Below are positions 1 through 12,675 of a stretch of DNA of 64,000 nucleotides, one piece after another. A model generated the notes under the pieces. The model saw only the letters and a program-made list of their open reading frames with translations, made no database searches and was not told the origin of the DNA. Within the stretch, counting starts at the first letter, position 1. Each line of letters starts with the position of its first letter. The translations under genes and the position numbers were made by a program. Origin of the DNA: Petrolisthes cinctipes (Eukaryota; Arthropoda; Malacostraca; Decapoda; Porcellanidae); the NCBI GenBank assembly GCA_033782935.1, contig JAWQEG010000717.1, positions 1,612,001 to 1,676,000 of the forward strand. Direction: 5' to 3'.

Positions 1-2789
1 CCAGAAGCGATCTGTACATGCCTACTCAGATGCAGGCCCAAAACATGCTGAAAATCAATATTTTAGGTGCCCAAAGTCAACATGTGTATGCATCTTCTGC
101 ACTAGTTTATATCTGAAATTCAACTTAAAAACACCCGAAAATTCGATAATTTTGGGTCCCAGAAGCGATCTGTACATGTCTAGTCAGTGCTAGAATGTTT
201 TCAAAATATAGGCTCAAAACATGCTAAAAGTCGATATTTTAAGTGTCCAAAGTCGATATGTGAATGCATCTTCTGTACCCGTTTATATCTCAAATTCAGG
301 CTCAAAACACCCGAAAATTCGATATTTTTGGGTCCCAGAAGCGATCTGTACATGCCTACTCCTAGTTAGAGTATTTTAAAAATACAGGCCAAAAAACATG
401 CTGAAAATCGATATTTTAGGTGCCTAAAGTCATTATGCATGCATCTTCAGTACCCGTTTATATCTCAAATTCAGTCTCAAAACACCCGAAAATTCGGTAT
501 TTTTGGGTCCTAGAAGCGATCTGTACATCCCTACTCCTAGTTAGAATGTTTTCAAGATAGAGACCCTAAACATGCTCAAAATCGATATTTTAGGTGCCCA
601 AAAGTCGATATGTGGATGCATCTTCTGGACCCGTTTATATCTCAAATTCAGGCCCAAAACACCCGAAAATTTGATATTTTGGGGTCCCAGAAGCGATCTG
701 TACATGTCTAATCAGTGCTAGAATATTTTCAAAATATAGGCCCAAAACATGCTAAAAATCGATATTTTAGGTGCCCAAAGTCGATATCTCAAATTTAGGC
801 CCAAAACACCTAAACATTCGATATTTTGGGGTCCCAGAAGCGATCTGTACATGCCTACTCCTAGTTAGAGTATTTTCAATATACAGGCCCAAAACAAGCT
901 AAAAATCGATATTTTAAGTGTCCAAAGTCGATATGTGCATGCATCATCTGTACCCGTTTATACCTCAAATTCAGGCTCAAAACACCCGAAAATTCGATAT
1001 TTTGGGGTCCCAGAAGTGATCTTAACATGCCTACTCCTAGTTAGAATGTTTTCAAGATACACACCCAAAACATGCTCAAAATCGATATTTTAGGTGCCCA
1101 AAAGTCGATATGTGCATTAATCTTCTGTACCCGTTTATATCTCAAATTCAGGCTCCAAACACCCGAAAATTTGATATTTTGGGGTCTCAGAAGCGATCTG
1201 TACATGCCTACTCAAATGCAGGCCCAAAACATGCTGAAAATCGATATTTTAGGTGCCCAAAGTCAACATGTGTATGCATCTTCTGCACTCGTTTATATCT
1301 CAAATTCAACCTCATAACACCCGAAAATTCGATAATTTTGGGTCCTAGAAGCGATCTGTACATGTCTAGTCAATGCTAGAATGTTTTCAAAATATAGGCT
1401 CAAAACATGCTGAAAATCGATATTTTAAGTATCCAAAGTCGATATGTGCATGCATCTTCTGTACCCGTTTATATCTCAAATTCAGGTTCAAAACACCCGA
1501 AAATTCGATATTTTTGGGTCCCGGAAGTGATCTGTACATGCCTACTCCTAGTTAGAGTATTTTCAAAATACAGGGCCAAAACATGCTGAAAATCGTTATT
1601 TTAGGTGCCCAAAGTCAATATGTGCATGCACCTTCTGTACCCGTTTATATCTCAAATTCAGGCTTAGAACACGCGAAAATTCGATATTTTTGGGTCCCAG
1701 AAGCGATCTGTACATGCCTACTCCTAGTTAGAGTATTTTCAAAATACAGGCCCAAAACATGCTGAAAATCGATATTTTAGGTGCCCAAAATCAATATGTG
1801 TATGCATCTTCTGTACCCGTTTATATCTCAAATTCAGGTTCAAAACACCCGAAAATTCGATATTTTTGGGTCCCAGAAGCGATCTGTACATGCCTACTCA
1901 TTGCTACAATTTTTACAAAATATAGGCTCAAAACATGCTAAAAATCGATATTTTAAGTGTCCAAAGTCGATATGTGCATGCATTATCTGTATCCGTTTAT
2001 ATCTCAAATTCAGGCTCAAAACACCCGAAAATTCGATATTTTGGGGTCCCTGAAGAGATGTTAACATGCCTACTCCTAGTTAGAATATTTTCAAGATACA
2101 GACCCAAAACATGCTCTAAATCAATATTTTAGGTGCCCAAAAAGTCGATATGTGCATGCATTTTCTGTACCCGTTTATATCTCAAATTCAGGCTCCAAAC
2201 ACTCGAAAATTTGATATTTTGGGGTCCCAAAAGCGATCTGTACATGCCTACTCAGATGCAGGCCCAAAACATGCTAAAAATCCATATTTTAGGTGCCCAA
2301 AGTCAACATGTGTATGCATCTTCTGCACTCGTTTATATCTCAAATTTAACTTAAAAACACCCGAAAATTCGATAATTTTGGGTCCCAGAAGCGATCTGTA
2401 CATGTCTAGTGAGTGCTAGAATGTTTTCAAAATATAGGCTCAAAACATGCTACAAGTCGATATTTTAAGTGTCCAAAGTCGATATGTGCATGCATCTTCT
2501 GTACCCGTTTATATCTCAAATTCAGGCTCAGAACACGCGAAAATTCGATATTTTTTAGGTACCAGAAGCGATATGTACATGCCTACTCCTAGTTAGAGTA
2601 TTTTCAAATTACAGGCCCAAAACAAGCTGAAAATCGATATTTTAGGTGCCCAAAGTATATATGTGTATGCATCTTCTGTACCCGTTTATATCTCAAATTC
2701 AGGCTCAAAACACCCGAAAATTCCATATTTTGGGGTCACAGAAGCGATCTGTACATGCCTACTTAGTGCTAGAATGTTTTCAAAATATA

Positions 2790-3800
2790 GGCTCAAAACA
2801 TGCTAAAAATCGATATTTTAAGTGTCCAAAGTCGATATGTGCATGCATCATCTGTACCCGTTTATATCTCAAATTCAGGCTTAAAACACCCGAAAATTCC
2901 ATATTTTGGGGTCCCAGAAGTGATCTGTACATGCCTACTTAGTGCTAGAATATTTTCAAAATATAGGCCCAAAACATGCTAAAAATCGATATTTTAGGTG
3001 CGCAAAGTCGATATCTCAAATTCAGGCCCAAAACACCCGAAAATTCGACATTTTGGGGTCCCAGAAGCGAACTGTACATGCCTACTCCGTGTTAAAGTAT
3101 TTTCAAAATACAGGCCCAAAACATACTGAAAATCGATCTTTTAGGTGCCCAAAAGTCGATATGTGCATGCATCTTCTGTACCCGTATATATCCCAAATTC
3201 AACCTCAAAACACCCGAAAATTCGATATTTTTGGGTCCCAAAAGTGATCTGTACATGCCTACTCAGTGCTAGAATTGTTTCAAGATATATAGGCTCAAAA
3301 CATGCTAAAAATCGATATTTTAAGTGTCCAAAGTCGATATGTGCATGCATCATCTGTACCCGTTTGTATCTCAAATTCAGGCTCAAAACACCCGAAAATT
3401 CCATATTTTGGGGTCCCAGAAGTGATCTGTACATGCCTACTTAGTGCTAGAATATTTTCAAAATATAGGCCCAAAACATGCTAAAAATCGATATTTTAGG
3501 TGCCCAAAGTCGATATCTCAAATTCAGGCCCAAAACACCCGAAAATTCGATATTTTGGGGTCCCAGAAGCGAACTGTACATGACTACTCCGTGTTAGAGT
3601 ATTTTCAAAATACAGGCCCAAAACATACTGAAAATCTATCTTTTAGGTGCCAAAAGTCGATATGTGCATGCATCTACTGTACCCGTTTATATCCCAAATT
3701 CAACCTCAAAACACCCGAAAATTCGATATTTTTGGGTCCGAGAAGCGATCAGTACATGCCTACTCAGTGCTAGAATTTTTTCAAAATATAGGCTCAAAAC
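2790..3800 (+). repeat. about 500-bp higher-order repeat, first block
   Basis: Two adjoining copies of a trimeric unit. A diagnostic monomer (words TTTTAAGTGTCC then GTGCATGCATCATC) recurs at about 2800, 3302 and 3801, that is every 499-502 bp. The unit consists of one full monomer with TTTTAAGTGTCC, one short monomer of about 147 bp in which CCAAAGTCGATATCTC skips the GCATGCAT word, and one full monomer with the CTCCGTGTTAGAG word. The same unit is amplified again at 5490-7990. Confidence 0.85.
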
Positions 3801-4109
3801 ATGGTAAAAATCGATATTTTAAGTGTCCAAAGTCGATATGTGCTTGCATCATCTGTACCCGTTTATATCTCAAATTCAGGCTCAAAACACCCGAAAATTC
3901 GATATTTTGGGGTCCCAGAAGAGATGCAGGCCCAAAACATGCTGAAAATCGATATTTTAGGTGCACTCGTTTATATCTCAAATTCAACCTCAAAACACCC
4001 GAAAATTCGATAATTTTGAGTCAAGAAGCGATCTGTACATGTCTAGTCAGTGCTAGAATGTTTTTAAAATATAGGCTCAAAACATGCTAAAAATCGATAT
4101 TTTAGGTGC

Positions 4110-5100
4110 CCAATGTCGATATCTCAAATTCAGGCCCAAAACACCCAAAAATTCGATATTTTGGAGTCCCAGAAGCGATCTGTACATGCCTACTCCGTGT
4201 TAGAGTATTTTCAAAATGCAGGCCAAAAACATACTGAAAATCGATCTTTTAGGTGCCCAAAAGTCGATAAGTGGATGCATCTTCTGCACCCGTTTATATC
4301 TCAAATTCAGTCTCAAAACACCCGAAAATTCGATATTTTTGGGTCCCAGAAGCGATCTGTACATGCCTACTCCTAGTTAAAGTATTTTCAAAATACAGGC
4401 CCGAAACATGTTGAAAATCGATATTTTAGGTGCCCAAAGTCAGTATGTGCATGCATCTTCTGTACCCGTTTATATCTCCAATTCAGGCTCAAAACACCCG
4501 AAAATTCGGTATTTTTGGGTCCTAAAAGCGATCTGTACATCCCTACTCCTAGTTAGAATGTTCTCAAGATACAGACCCAAAACATGCTTAAAATCAATCT
4601 TTTAGGTGCCCAAAAGTCGATATGTGCATGCATCTTCTGTACCCGTTTATATCCCAAATTCAACCTCAAAACACCCAAAAATTCGATATTTTTGGGTCCC
4701 AGAAGCGATCTGTACATGCCTACTCAGTGCTAGAATATTTTTAAAATATACGCCCAAAACATGCTAAAAATCGATATTTTAGATGCCCAAAGTCGATATC
4801 TCAAATTTAGACCCAAAACACCCGAAAGTTCGATATTTTGGGGTCCCATAAGCGATCTGTACATGCCTACTCCGTGTTAGAGTATTTTCAATATACAAGC
4901 CAAAAACATACTGAAAATCGATATTTTAGGTGCCCAAAAGTCGATATGTGGATGCATCTTCTAGAATGTTTTCAAAATATAGGCTCAAAACATGCTAAAA
5001 ATCGATATTTTAAGTGTCCAAAGTCGATAAGTGCATGCATCATCTGTACCCGTTTATATATCAAATTCAGGCTCAAAACACCCGAAAATTCGATATTTTG
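4110..5100 (+). repeat. Satellite segmental duplication, copy 1 (offset 3587)
   Basis: About 1 kb that aligns with about 7697-8690 at a constant offset of 3587 bp. The best marker is an aberrant fusion monomer in which GATGCATCTT runs directly into CTAGAATG at 4961; the same fusion occurs at 8548 and again at 15616. Because the fusion is a rare deletion product, sharing it indicates copying of a block and not independent events. Confidence 0.8.
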
Positions 5101-5489
5101 GGGTCCCAGAAGCGATCTGTGCATGCCTACTCAGTGCTAGAATATTTTCAAAATATAGGCCCAAAACATGCAAAAAATCGATATTTTAGGGGCCTAAAGT
5201 CGATATCTCAAATTCAGGCCAAAAACACCCAAAAATTCGATATTTTGGAGTCTCAGAAGCGATCTGTACATGCCTACTCCGTGTTAGAGTATTTTCAATA
5301 TGTAGGCCAAAAACATACTGAAAATCGATCTTTTAGGTGCCCGAAAGTCGATATGTGCATGCATCTTCTGTACCCGTTTATATTTAAAATTCAACCTCAA
5401 AACACCCGAAAATTCGATATTTTTGGGTCCCAGAAGCGATCTGTACATGCCTACTCAGTGCTAGAATTTTTTCAAAATATAGGCTCAAA

Positions 5490-7990
5490 ACATGCTAGAA
5501 ATCGATATTTTAAGTGTCCAAAGTCTATATGTGCATGCATCATCTGTACCCGTTTATATCTCAAATTCAGTCTCAAAACACCCGGAAATTCGATATTTTG
5601 GGGTCCCAGAAGTGATCTGTATATGCCTTCTTAGTGCTACAATATTTTCAAAATATAGGCCCAAAACATGCTAAAAATCGATATTTTAGGTGCCCAAAGT
5701 CGATATCTGAAATTCAGGCCCAAAACACCCGAAAATTCGATATTATGGGGTCCCAGAAGCGAACTGCACATGCCTACTCCGTGTTAGAGTATTTTCAAAA
5801 TACAGGCCCAAAACATACTGAAAATCGATCTTTTAGGTGCCCAAAAGTCGATATGTGCATGCATCTTCTGTACCCGTTTATATCCCAAATTCAACCTCAA
5901 AACACCCGAAAATTCGATATTTTGGGGTCCCAGAAGCGATCTGTACATGCCTACTCAGTGCTAGAATTTTTTCAAAATATAGGCTCAAAACATGCTAAAA
6001 ATCGATATTTTAAGTGTCCAAAGTCGATATGTGCATGCATCATCTGTACCCGTTTGTATCTCAAATTCAGGCTCAAAACACCCGAAAATTCGATATTTTG
6101 GGGTCCCAGAAGTGATCTGTACATGCCTACTTAGTGCTAGAATATTTTCAAAATATCGGCCCAAAACATGCTAAAAATCGATATTTTAGGTGCCCAAAGT
6201 CGATACCTCAAATTCAGGCCCAAAACACCCGAAAATTCGATATTTTGGGGTCCCAGAAGCGAACTGTACATGCCTACTCCGTGTTAGAGTATTTTCAAAA
6301 TACAGGCCCAAAACATACTGAATATCGATCTCTTAGGTGCCCAAAAGTCGATATGTGCATGCATCTTCTGTACCCGTTTATATCCCAAATTCAACCTCAA
6401 AACACCCAAAAATTCGATATTTTGGGTCAGAGAAGCGATCTGTACATGCCTACTCAATGCTAGAATTTTTTCAAAATATAGGCTCAAAACATGTTAAAAA
6501 TCGATATTTTAAGTGTCCAAAGTCGATATGTGCATGCATCATCTGTACCCGTTTATATCTCAAATTCAGGCTCAAAACACCCGGAAATTCGATATTTTGG
6601 GGTCCCAGAAGTGATCTGTACATGCCTACTTAGTGCTAGAATATTTTCAAAATATAGGCCCAAAACATGCTAAAAATTGATATTTTAGGTGCCCAAAGTC
6701 GATATCTCAAATTCAGGCCCAAAATACCCGAAAATTCGATATTTTGGGGTCCCAAAAGCGAACTGTACATGCCTACTCCGTGTTAGAGTATTTTCAAAAT
6801 ACAGGCCCAAAACATACTGAAAATCGATCTTTTAGGTGCCCAAAAGTCGATATGTGCATGCATCTTCTGTACCCGTTTATATCCCAAATTCAACCTCAAA
6901 ACACCCGAAAATTCGATATTTTTGGGGCCCAAAAGCGATCTGTACATGCCTACTCAGTGCTAGAATTTTTTCAAGATATATAGGCTCAAAACATGCTAAA
7001 AATCGATATTTTAAGTGTCCAAAGTCGATATGTGCATGCATCATCTGTACCCGTTTGTATCTCAAATTCAGGCTCAAAACACCCGAAAATTCGATATTTT
7101 GGGGTCCCAGAAGTGATCTGTACATGCCTACTTAATGCTATAATATTTTCAAAATATAGGCCTAAAACATGCTAAAAATCGATATTTTGGGTGCCCAAAG
7201 TCGATATCTCAAATTCAGGCCCAAAACACCCGTAAATTCGACATTTTGGGGTCCCAGAAGCGAACTGTACATGCCTACACCGTGTTAAAGTATTTTCAAA
7301 ATACAGGCCCAAAACATACTGAAAATCGATCTTTTAGGTGCCCAAAAGTCGATATGTGCATGCATCTTCTGTACCCGTTTATATCCCAAATTCAACCTCA
7401 AAACACCCGAAAATTCGATATTTTTGGGTCCCAAAAGCGATCTGTACATGCCTACTCAGTGCTAGAATTTTTTCAAGATATATAGGCTCAAAACATGCTA
7501 AAAATCGATATTTTAAGTGTCCAAAGTCGATATGTGCATGCATCATCTGTACCCGTTTGTATCTCAAATTCAGGCTCAAAACACCCGAAAATTCGATATT
7601 TTGGGGTCCCAGAAGTGATCTGTACATGCCTACTTAGTGCTAGAATATTTTCAAAATATAGGCCCAAAACATGCTAAAAATCGATATTTTAGGTGCCCAA
7701 AGTCGATATCTCAAATTCAGGCCCAAAACACCCGAAAATTCGATATTTTGGGGTCCCAGAAGCGAACTGTACATGACTACTCCGTGTTAGAGTATTTTCA
7801 AAATACAGGCCAAAAACATACTGAAAATCGATCTATTAGGTGCCCAAAAGTAGATAAGTGGATGCATCTTCTGCACCCGTTTATATCTCAAATTAAGTCT
7901 CAAATCACCCGAAAATTCGATATTTTTGGGTCCCAGAAGCGATCTGTACATGCCTACTCCTAGTTAAAGTATTTTCAAAATACAGGCCCG
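5490..7990 (+). repeat. about 500-bp higher-order repeat, main block
   Basis: Five consecutive copies of the trimeric unit, with equivalent points at about 5492, 5992, 6491, 6993 and 7495 (spacings 500, 499, 502 and 502). Each copy is a 176-bp monomer, a roughly 147-bp shortened monomer and a monomer of about 177 bp. The copies resemble each other more than neighbouring monomers within one copy do, which is the definition of a higher-order repeat. Differences between copies are mostly single bases, for example GAACTGTACATG in place of GATCTGTACATG in the third monomer. Confidence 0.88.
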
Positions 7991-8404
7991 AAACATGTTG
8001 AAAATCGATATTTTAGGTGCCCAAAGTCAGTATGTGCATGCATCTTCTGTACCCGTTTATATCTCAAATTCAGGCTCAAAACACCCGAAAATTCGGTATT
8101 TTTGGGTCCTAAAAGCGATCTGTACATCCCTACTCCTAGTTAGAATGTTCTCAAGATACAGACCCAAAACATGCTTAAAATCGATCTTTTAGGTGCCCAA
8201 AAGTCGATATGTGCATGCATCTTCTGTACCCGTTTATATCCCAAATTCAACCTCAAAACACCCAAAAATTCGATATTTTTGGGTCCCAGAAGCGATCTGT
8301 ACATGCCTACTCAGTGCTAGAATATTTTCAAAATATACGCCCAAAACATGCTAAAAATCGATATTTTAGGTGCCCAAAGTCGATATCTCAAATTTAGACC
8401 CAAA

Positions 8405-9440
8405 ACACCCGAAAATTCGATATTTTGGGGTCCCATAAGCGATCTGTACATGCCTACTCCGTGTTAGAGTATTTTCAATATACAAGCCAAAAACATACTG
8501 AAAATCGATATTTTAGGTGCCCAAAAGTCGATATGTGGATGCATCTTCTAGAATGTTTTCAAAATATAGGCTCAAAACATGCTAAAAATCGATATTTTAA
8601 GTGTCCAAAGTCGATAAGTGCATGCATCATCTGTACCCGTTTATATATCAAATTCAGGCTCAAAACACCCGAAAATTTGATATTTTGGGGTCCCAGAAGT
8701 GATCTGTACATGCCTACTTAGTGCTAGAATATTTTCAAAATATAGGCCCAAAACATGCTAAAAATCGATATTTTAGGTGTCCAAAGTCGATATCTCAATT
8801 TCAGGCCCAAAACACCCAAAAATTCGATATTTTGGGGTCCCAGAAGCGATCGGTATATGCCTACTCTGTGTTAGAGTATTTTCAATATACAGGCTCAAAA
8901 ACATAATGAAAATCGATCTTTTAGGTGCCCAAAAGTCGATATGTGGATGCATCTTCTGTACCCGTTTATATCTCAAATTCAGGCTCAAAACACCCGAAAA
9001 TTAGATATATTGGGGTCCCTGAAGCGATCTGTACATGCCTACTCAGATGCAGGCCCAAAACATGCTGAAAATCGATATTTTAGGTGCCCAAAGTCAACAT
9101 GTGTATGCATCTTCTGCACTCGTTTATATTTCAAATTCAACCTCAAAACACCCGAAAAGTCGATAATTTTGGGTCCCAGAAGCGATCTGTACATGTCTAG
9201 CCAGTGCCAGAATGTTTTCAAAATATAGGCTCAAAACATGCTAATAATCGATATTTTAGGTGTCCAAAGTCGATATTATAACTGCATGCATCTTCTGTAC
9301 CCGTTTATATCTCAAATTCAGGCTCAAAACACCCTAAAATTCGGTATTTTTGGGTCCTAGAAGCTAACTGTACATCCCTACTCCTAGTTAGAATGTTTTC
9401 AAGATACAGACCCAAAACATGCTCAAAATCGATATTTTAA
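8405..9440 (+). repeat. Satellite segmental duplication, copy 1 (offset 7068)
   Basis: About 1 kb repeated at about 15473-16508 with a constant offset of 7068 bp. Shared rare features include the fusion monomer at 8548 and 15616, the word TTAGATATATTGGGG near 9001 and 16069, and an insertion giving CGATATTATAACTGCATGC near 9274 and 16342. Both ends of the similarity fall inside satellite monomers. Confidence 0.85.
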
Positions 9441-12073
9441 GTGTCCAAAGTCGATATGTGAATGCATCTTCTGTACCCGTTTATATCTCAAATTCAGGCT
9501 CAAAACACCCGAAAATTCGATATTTTTGCGTCCCAGAAGCGATCTGTACATGCTTACTCCTATTTAGAGTATTTTCATAATACAGGCCAAAAAACATGCT
9601 GAAAATCGATATTTTAGGTACCCAAAAGTCAATATGTGTATGCATCTTCTGTACCCGTTTATATCTCAAATTCAGGCTCAAAACACCCGAAAATTCGGTA
9701 TTTTTGGGTCTTAGAAGCGATCTGTACATCCCTACTCCTAGTTAGAATGTTTTCAAGATACAGACCTAAAACATGCTCAAAATCGATATTTTAGGTGCCC
9801 AAAAATCGATATGTGCATGCATCTTCTGCACCCGTTTATATCCCAAATTTAACCTCAAAACACCAGAAAATTCGATATTTTTGGGTCCCAGAAGCGATCT
9901 GTACATGCCTACTCAGTGCTAGAAATTTTACAAAATATAGGCTCAAAACATGCTAAAAATCGATATTTTAAGTGTCCAAAGTCGATATGTGCATGCATCA
10001 TCTGTATCCGTTTATATCTCAAATTCAGGCTCAAAACACCCGAAAATTCGATATTTTGGTGTCCCAGAAGTGATCTGTACTTGCCTACTTAGTGCTAGAA
10101 TATTTTCAAATTATAGGCCCAAAACATGCTAAAAATCGATATTTTTGGTGCCCAAAGTCGATATCTCAAATTCAGGCCCAAAACACCAGAAAATTCGATA
10201 TTTTTGGGTCTTAGAAGCGATCTGTACATGCCTACTCATTGCTAGAGTGTTTTCAAAATATAGGCTCAAAACATGCTAAAAATCGAATATTTTATGTGTC
10301 CAAAGTCGATATGAGCATGCATCTTCTGTACCCATTTATATCTCAAATTCAGGCTCAAAATTCCCGAAAATTCGGTATTTTTGGGTCTTAGAAGCGATCT
10401 GTACATCCCTACTCCTAGTTAGAATGTTTTCAAGATACAGACCAAAAACATGCTCCAAATCGATATTTTAGGTGCCCAAAAGTCGATATGTGCATGCATC
10501 TTCTGTACCCATTTATATGTCAAATTCAGGCTCAAAACACCCGAAAATTCGATATTTTGTGGTCCCAAAAGCGATCTGTACATGTCTACTAAGTGCTAGA
10601 ATATTTTCAAAATATAGGCCCAAAACATGCTAAAAATCGATATTTTAGGTGCCCAAAGTCGATATCTCAAATTCAGGCCCAAAACACACAAAAATTCGAT
10701 ATTTTGGGGTCCCAGAAGCGATCTGTACATGCCTACTCCGTGTTAGAGTATTTTCAATATTCAGGCCTAAAACATACTGAAAATCGATCTTTTAGGTGCC
10801 CAAAAGTCGACATGTGTATGCATCTTCTGCACTCGTTTATATCTGAAATTCAACCTCATAACACCCTAAAATTCGAGAATTTTGGGTCCCTAAAGCGATC
10901 TGTACATGTCTAGTCAATGCTAGAATGTTTTCAAAATATAGGCTCAAAACATGCTCCAAATCGATATTTTAAGTATCCAAAGTCGATATGTGCATGCATC
11001 TTCTGTACCCGTTTATATCTCAAATTCAGGCTCAAAACACCCGAAAATTCGATATTTTGTGGTCCCAGAAGCGATCTGTACATGTCTACTCAGTGCTAGA
11101 ATATTTTCAAAATATAGGCCAAAACATGCTAAAAATCGATATTTTAGGTGCCCAAAGTCGATATCTCAAATTCAGGCCCAAAACACCCGAAAATTTGATA
11201 TTTTTGGATCCCAGAAGCGATCTGTACATGCCTACTCAGTGCTAGAATGTTTTCAAAATATAGGCTCAAAACAGGCTAAAAATCGATATGTTAAGTGTCC
11301 AAAGTCGATATGTGCATGCATCATCTGTACCCGTTTATATCTCAAATTCAGGCTCAAAACACCCGAAAATTCGATATTTAAGGGTCCCAGAAGTAATCTT
11401 AACATGCCTACTCCTAGTTAGAATGTTTTCAAGATACAGACCCAAAACATGCTCAAAATCGATATTTTAGGTTCCCAAAAGTCGATATGTGCATGCATCT
11501 TCTGTACCCGTTTATATCTCAAATTCAGGCTCCAAACACCCGAAAATTTGATATTTTGGGGTCCCAGAAGCGATCTGTACATGCCTACTCAAATACAGGC
11601 CCAAAACATGCTGAAAATTGATATTTTCGGTGCCCAAAGTCAACATGTGTATGCATCTTCTGCACTCGTTTATATCTCAAATTCAACTTAAAAACACCCG
11701 AAAATTCGATAATTTTGGGTCCCAGAAGCGATCTGTACATGTCTAGTTAGTGCTAGAATGTTTTCAAAATAAAGGCTCAAAACATGCTAAAAGTCGATAT
11801 TTTAAGTGTCCAAAGTCGATATGTGCATGCATCTTCTGGACCCGTTTATATCTCAAATTCAGGCTCAAAACACCCGAAAATTCGATATTTTTGGGTCTCA
11901 GAAGCGATCTGTACATGCCTACTCCTAGTTAGAGTATTTTCAAAATACAGGCCCAAAACATTCTGAAAATCGATATTTTAGGTGCCCAAAGTCAATATGT
12001 GCATGCATCTTCTGTACCCGTTTATATCTCAAATTCAGGCTCAAAACACCCGAAAATTTGATATTTTGGTGTC

Positions 12074-12675
12074 CCAGAAGCGATCTGTACATGCCTACTC
12101 AGATGCAGGCCCAAAACATGCAGAAAATCAATATTTTAGGTGCCCAAAGTCAACATGTGTATGCATCTTCTGCACTAGTTTATATCTGAAATTCAACTTA
12201 AAAACACCCGAAAATTCGATAATTTTGGGTCCCAGAAGCGATCTGTACATGTCTAGTCAGTGCTAGAATGTTTTCAAAATATAGGCTCAAAACATGCTAA
12301 AAGTCGATATTTTAAGTGTCCAAAGTCGATATGTGAATGCATCTTCTGTACCCGTTTATATCTCAAATTCAGGCTCAAAACACCCGAAAATTCGATATTT
12401 TTGGGTCCCAGAAGCTATCTGTACATGCCTACTCCTAGTTAGAGTATTTTAAAAATACAGGACAAAAAACATGCTGAAAATCGATATTTTAGGTGCCTAA
12501 AGTCATTATATGCATGCATCTTCAGTACCCGTTTATATCTCAAATTCAGACTCAAAACACCCGAAAATTCGGTATTTTTGGGTCCTAGAAGCGATCTGTA
12601 CATCCCTACTCCTAGTTAGAATGTTTTCAAGATAGAGACCCTAAACATGCTCTAAATCAAAATTTTAGGTGCCCA
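12074..12675 (+). repeat. Satellite segmental duplication of 1-600
   Basis: This block matches the first 600 bp of the window at an offset of 12073, changing to 12075 after a 2-bp indel near 12510. Shared rare words include GCACTAGTTTATATCTGAAATTC, seen in both as ACTAGTTTATATCTG, and AAGATAGAGACCCTAAAC. A second block, about 13426-14746, matches about 1850-3170 at offset 11576, so the left array contains two long copies about 11.5-12 kb apart whose spacing changed by internal monomer loss or gain. Confidence 0.82.
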
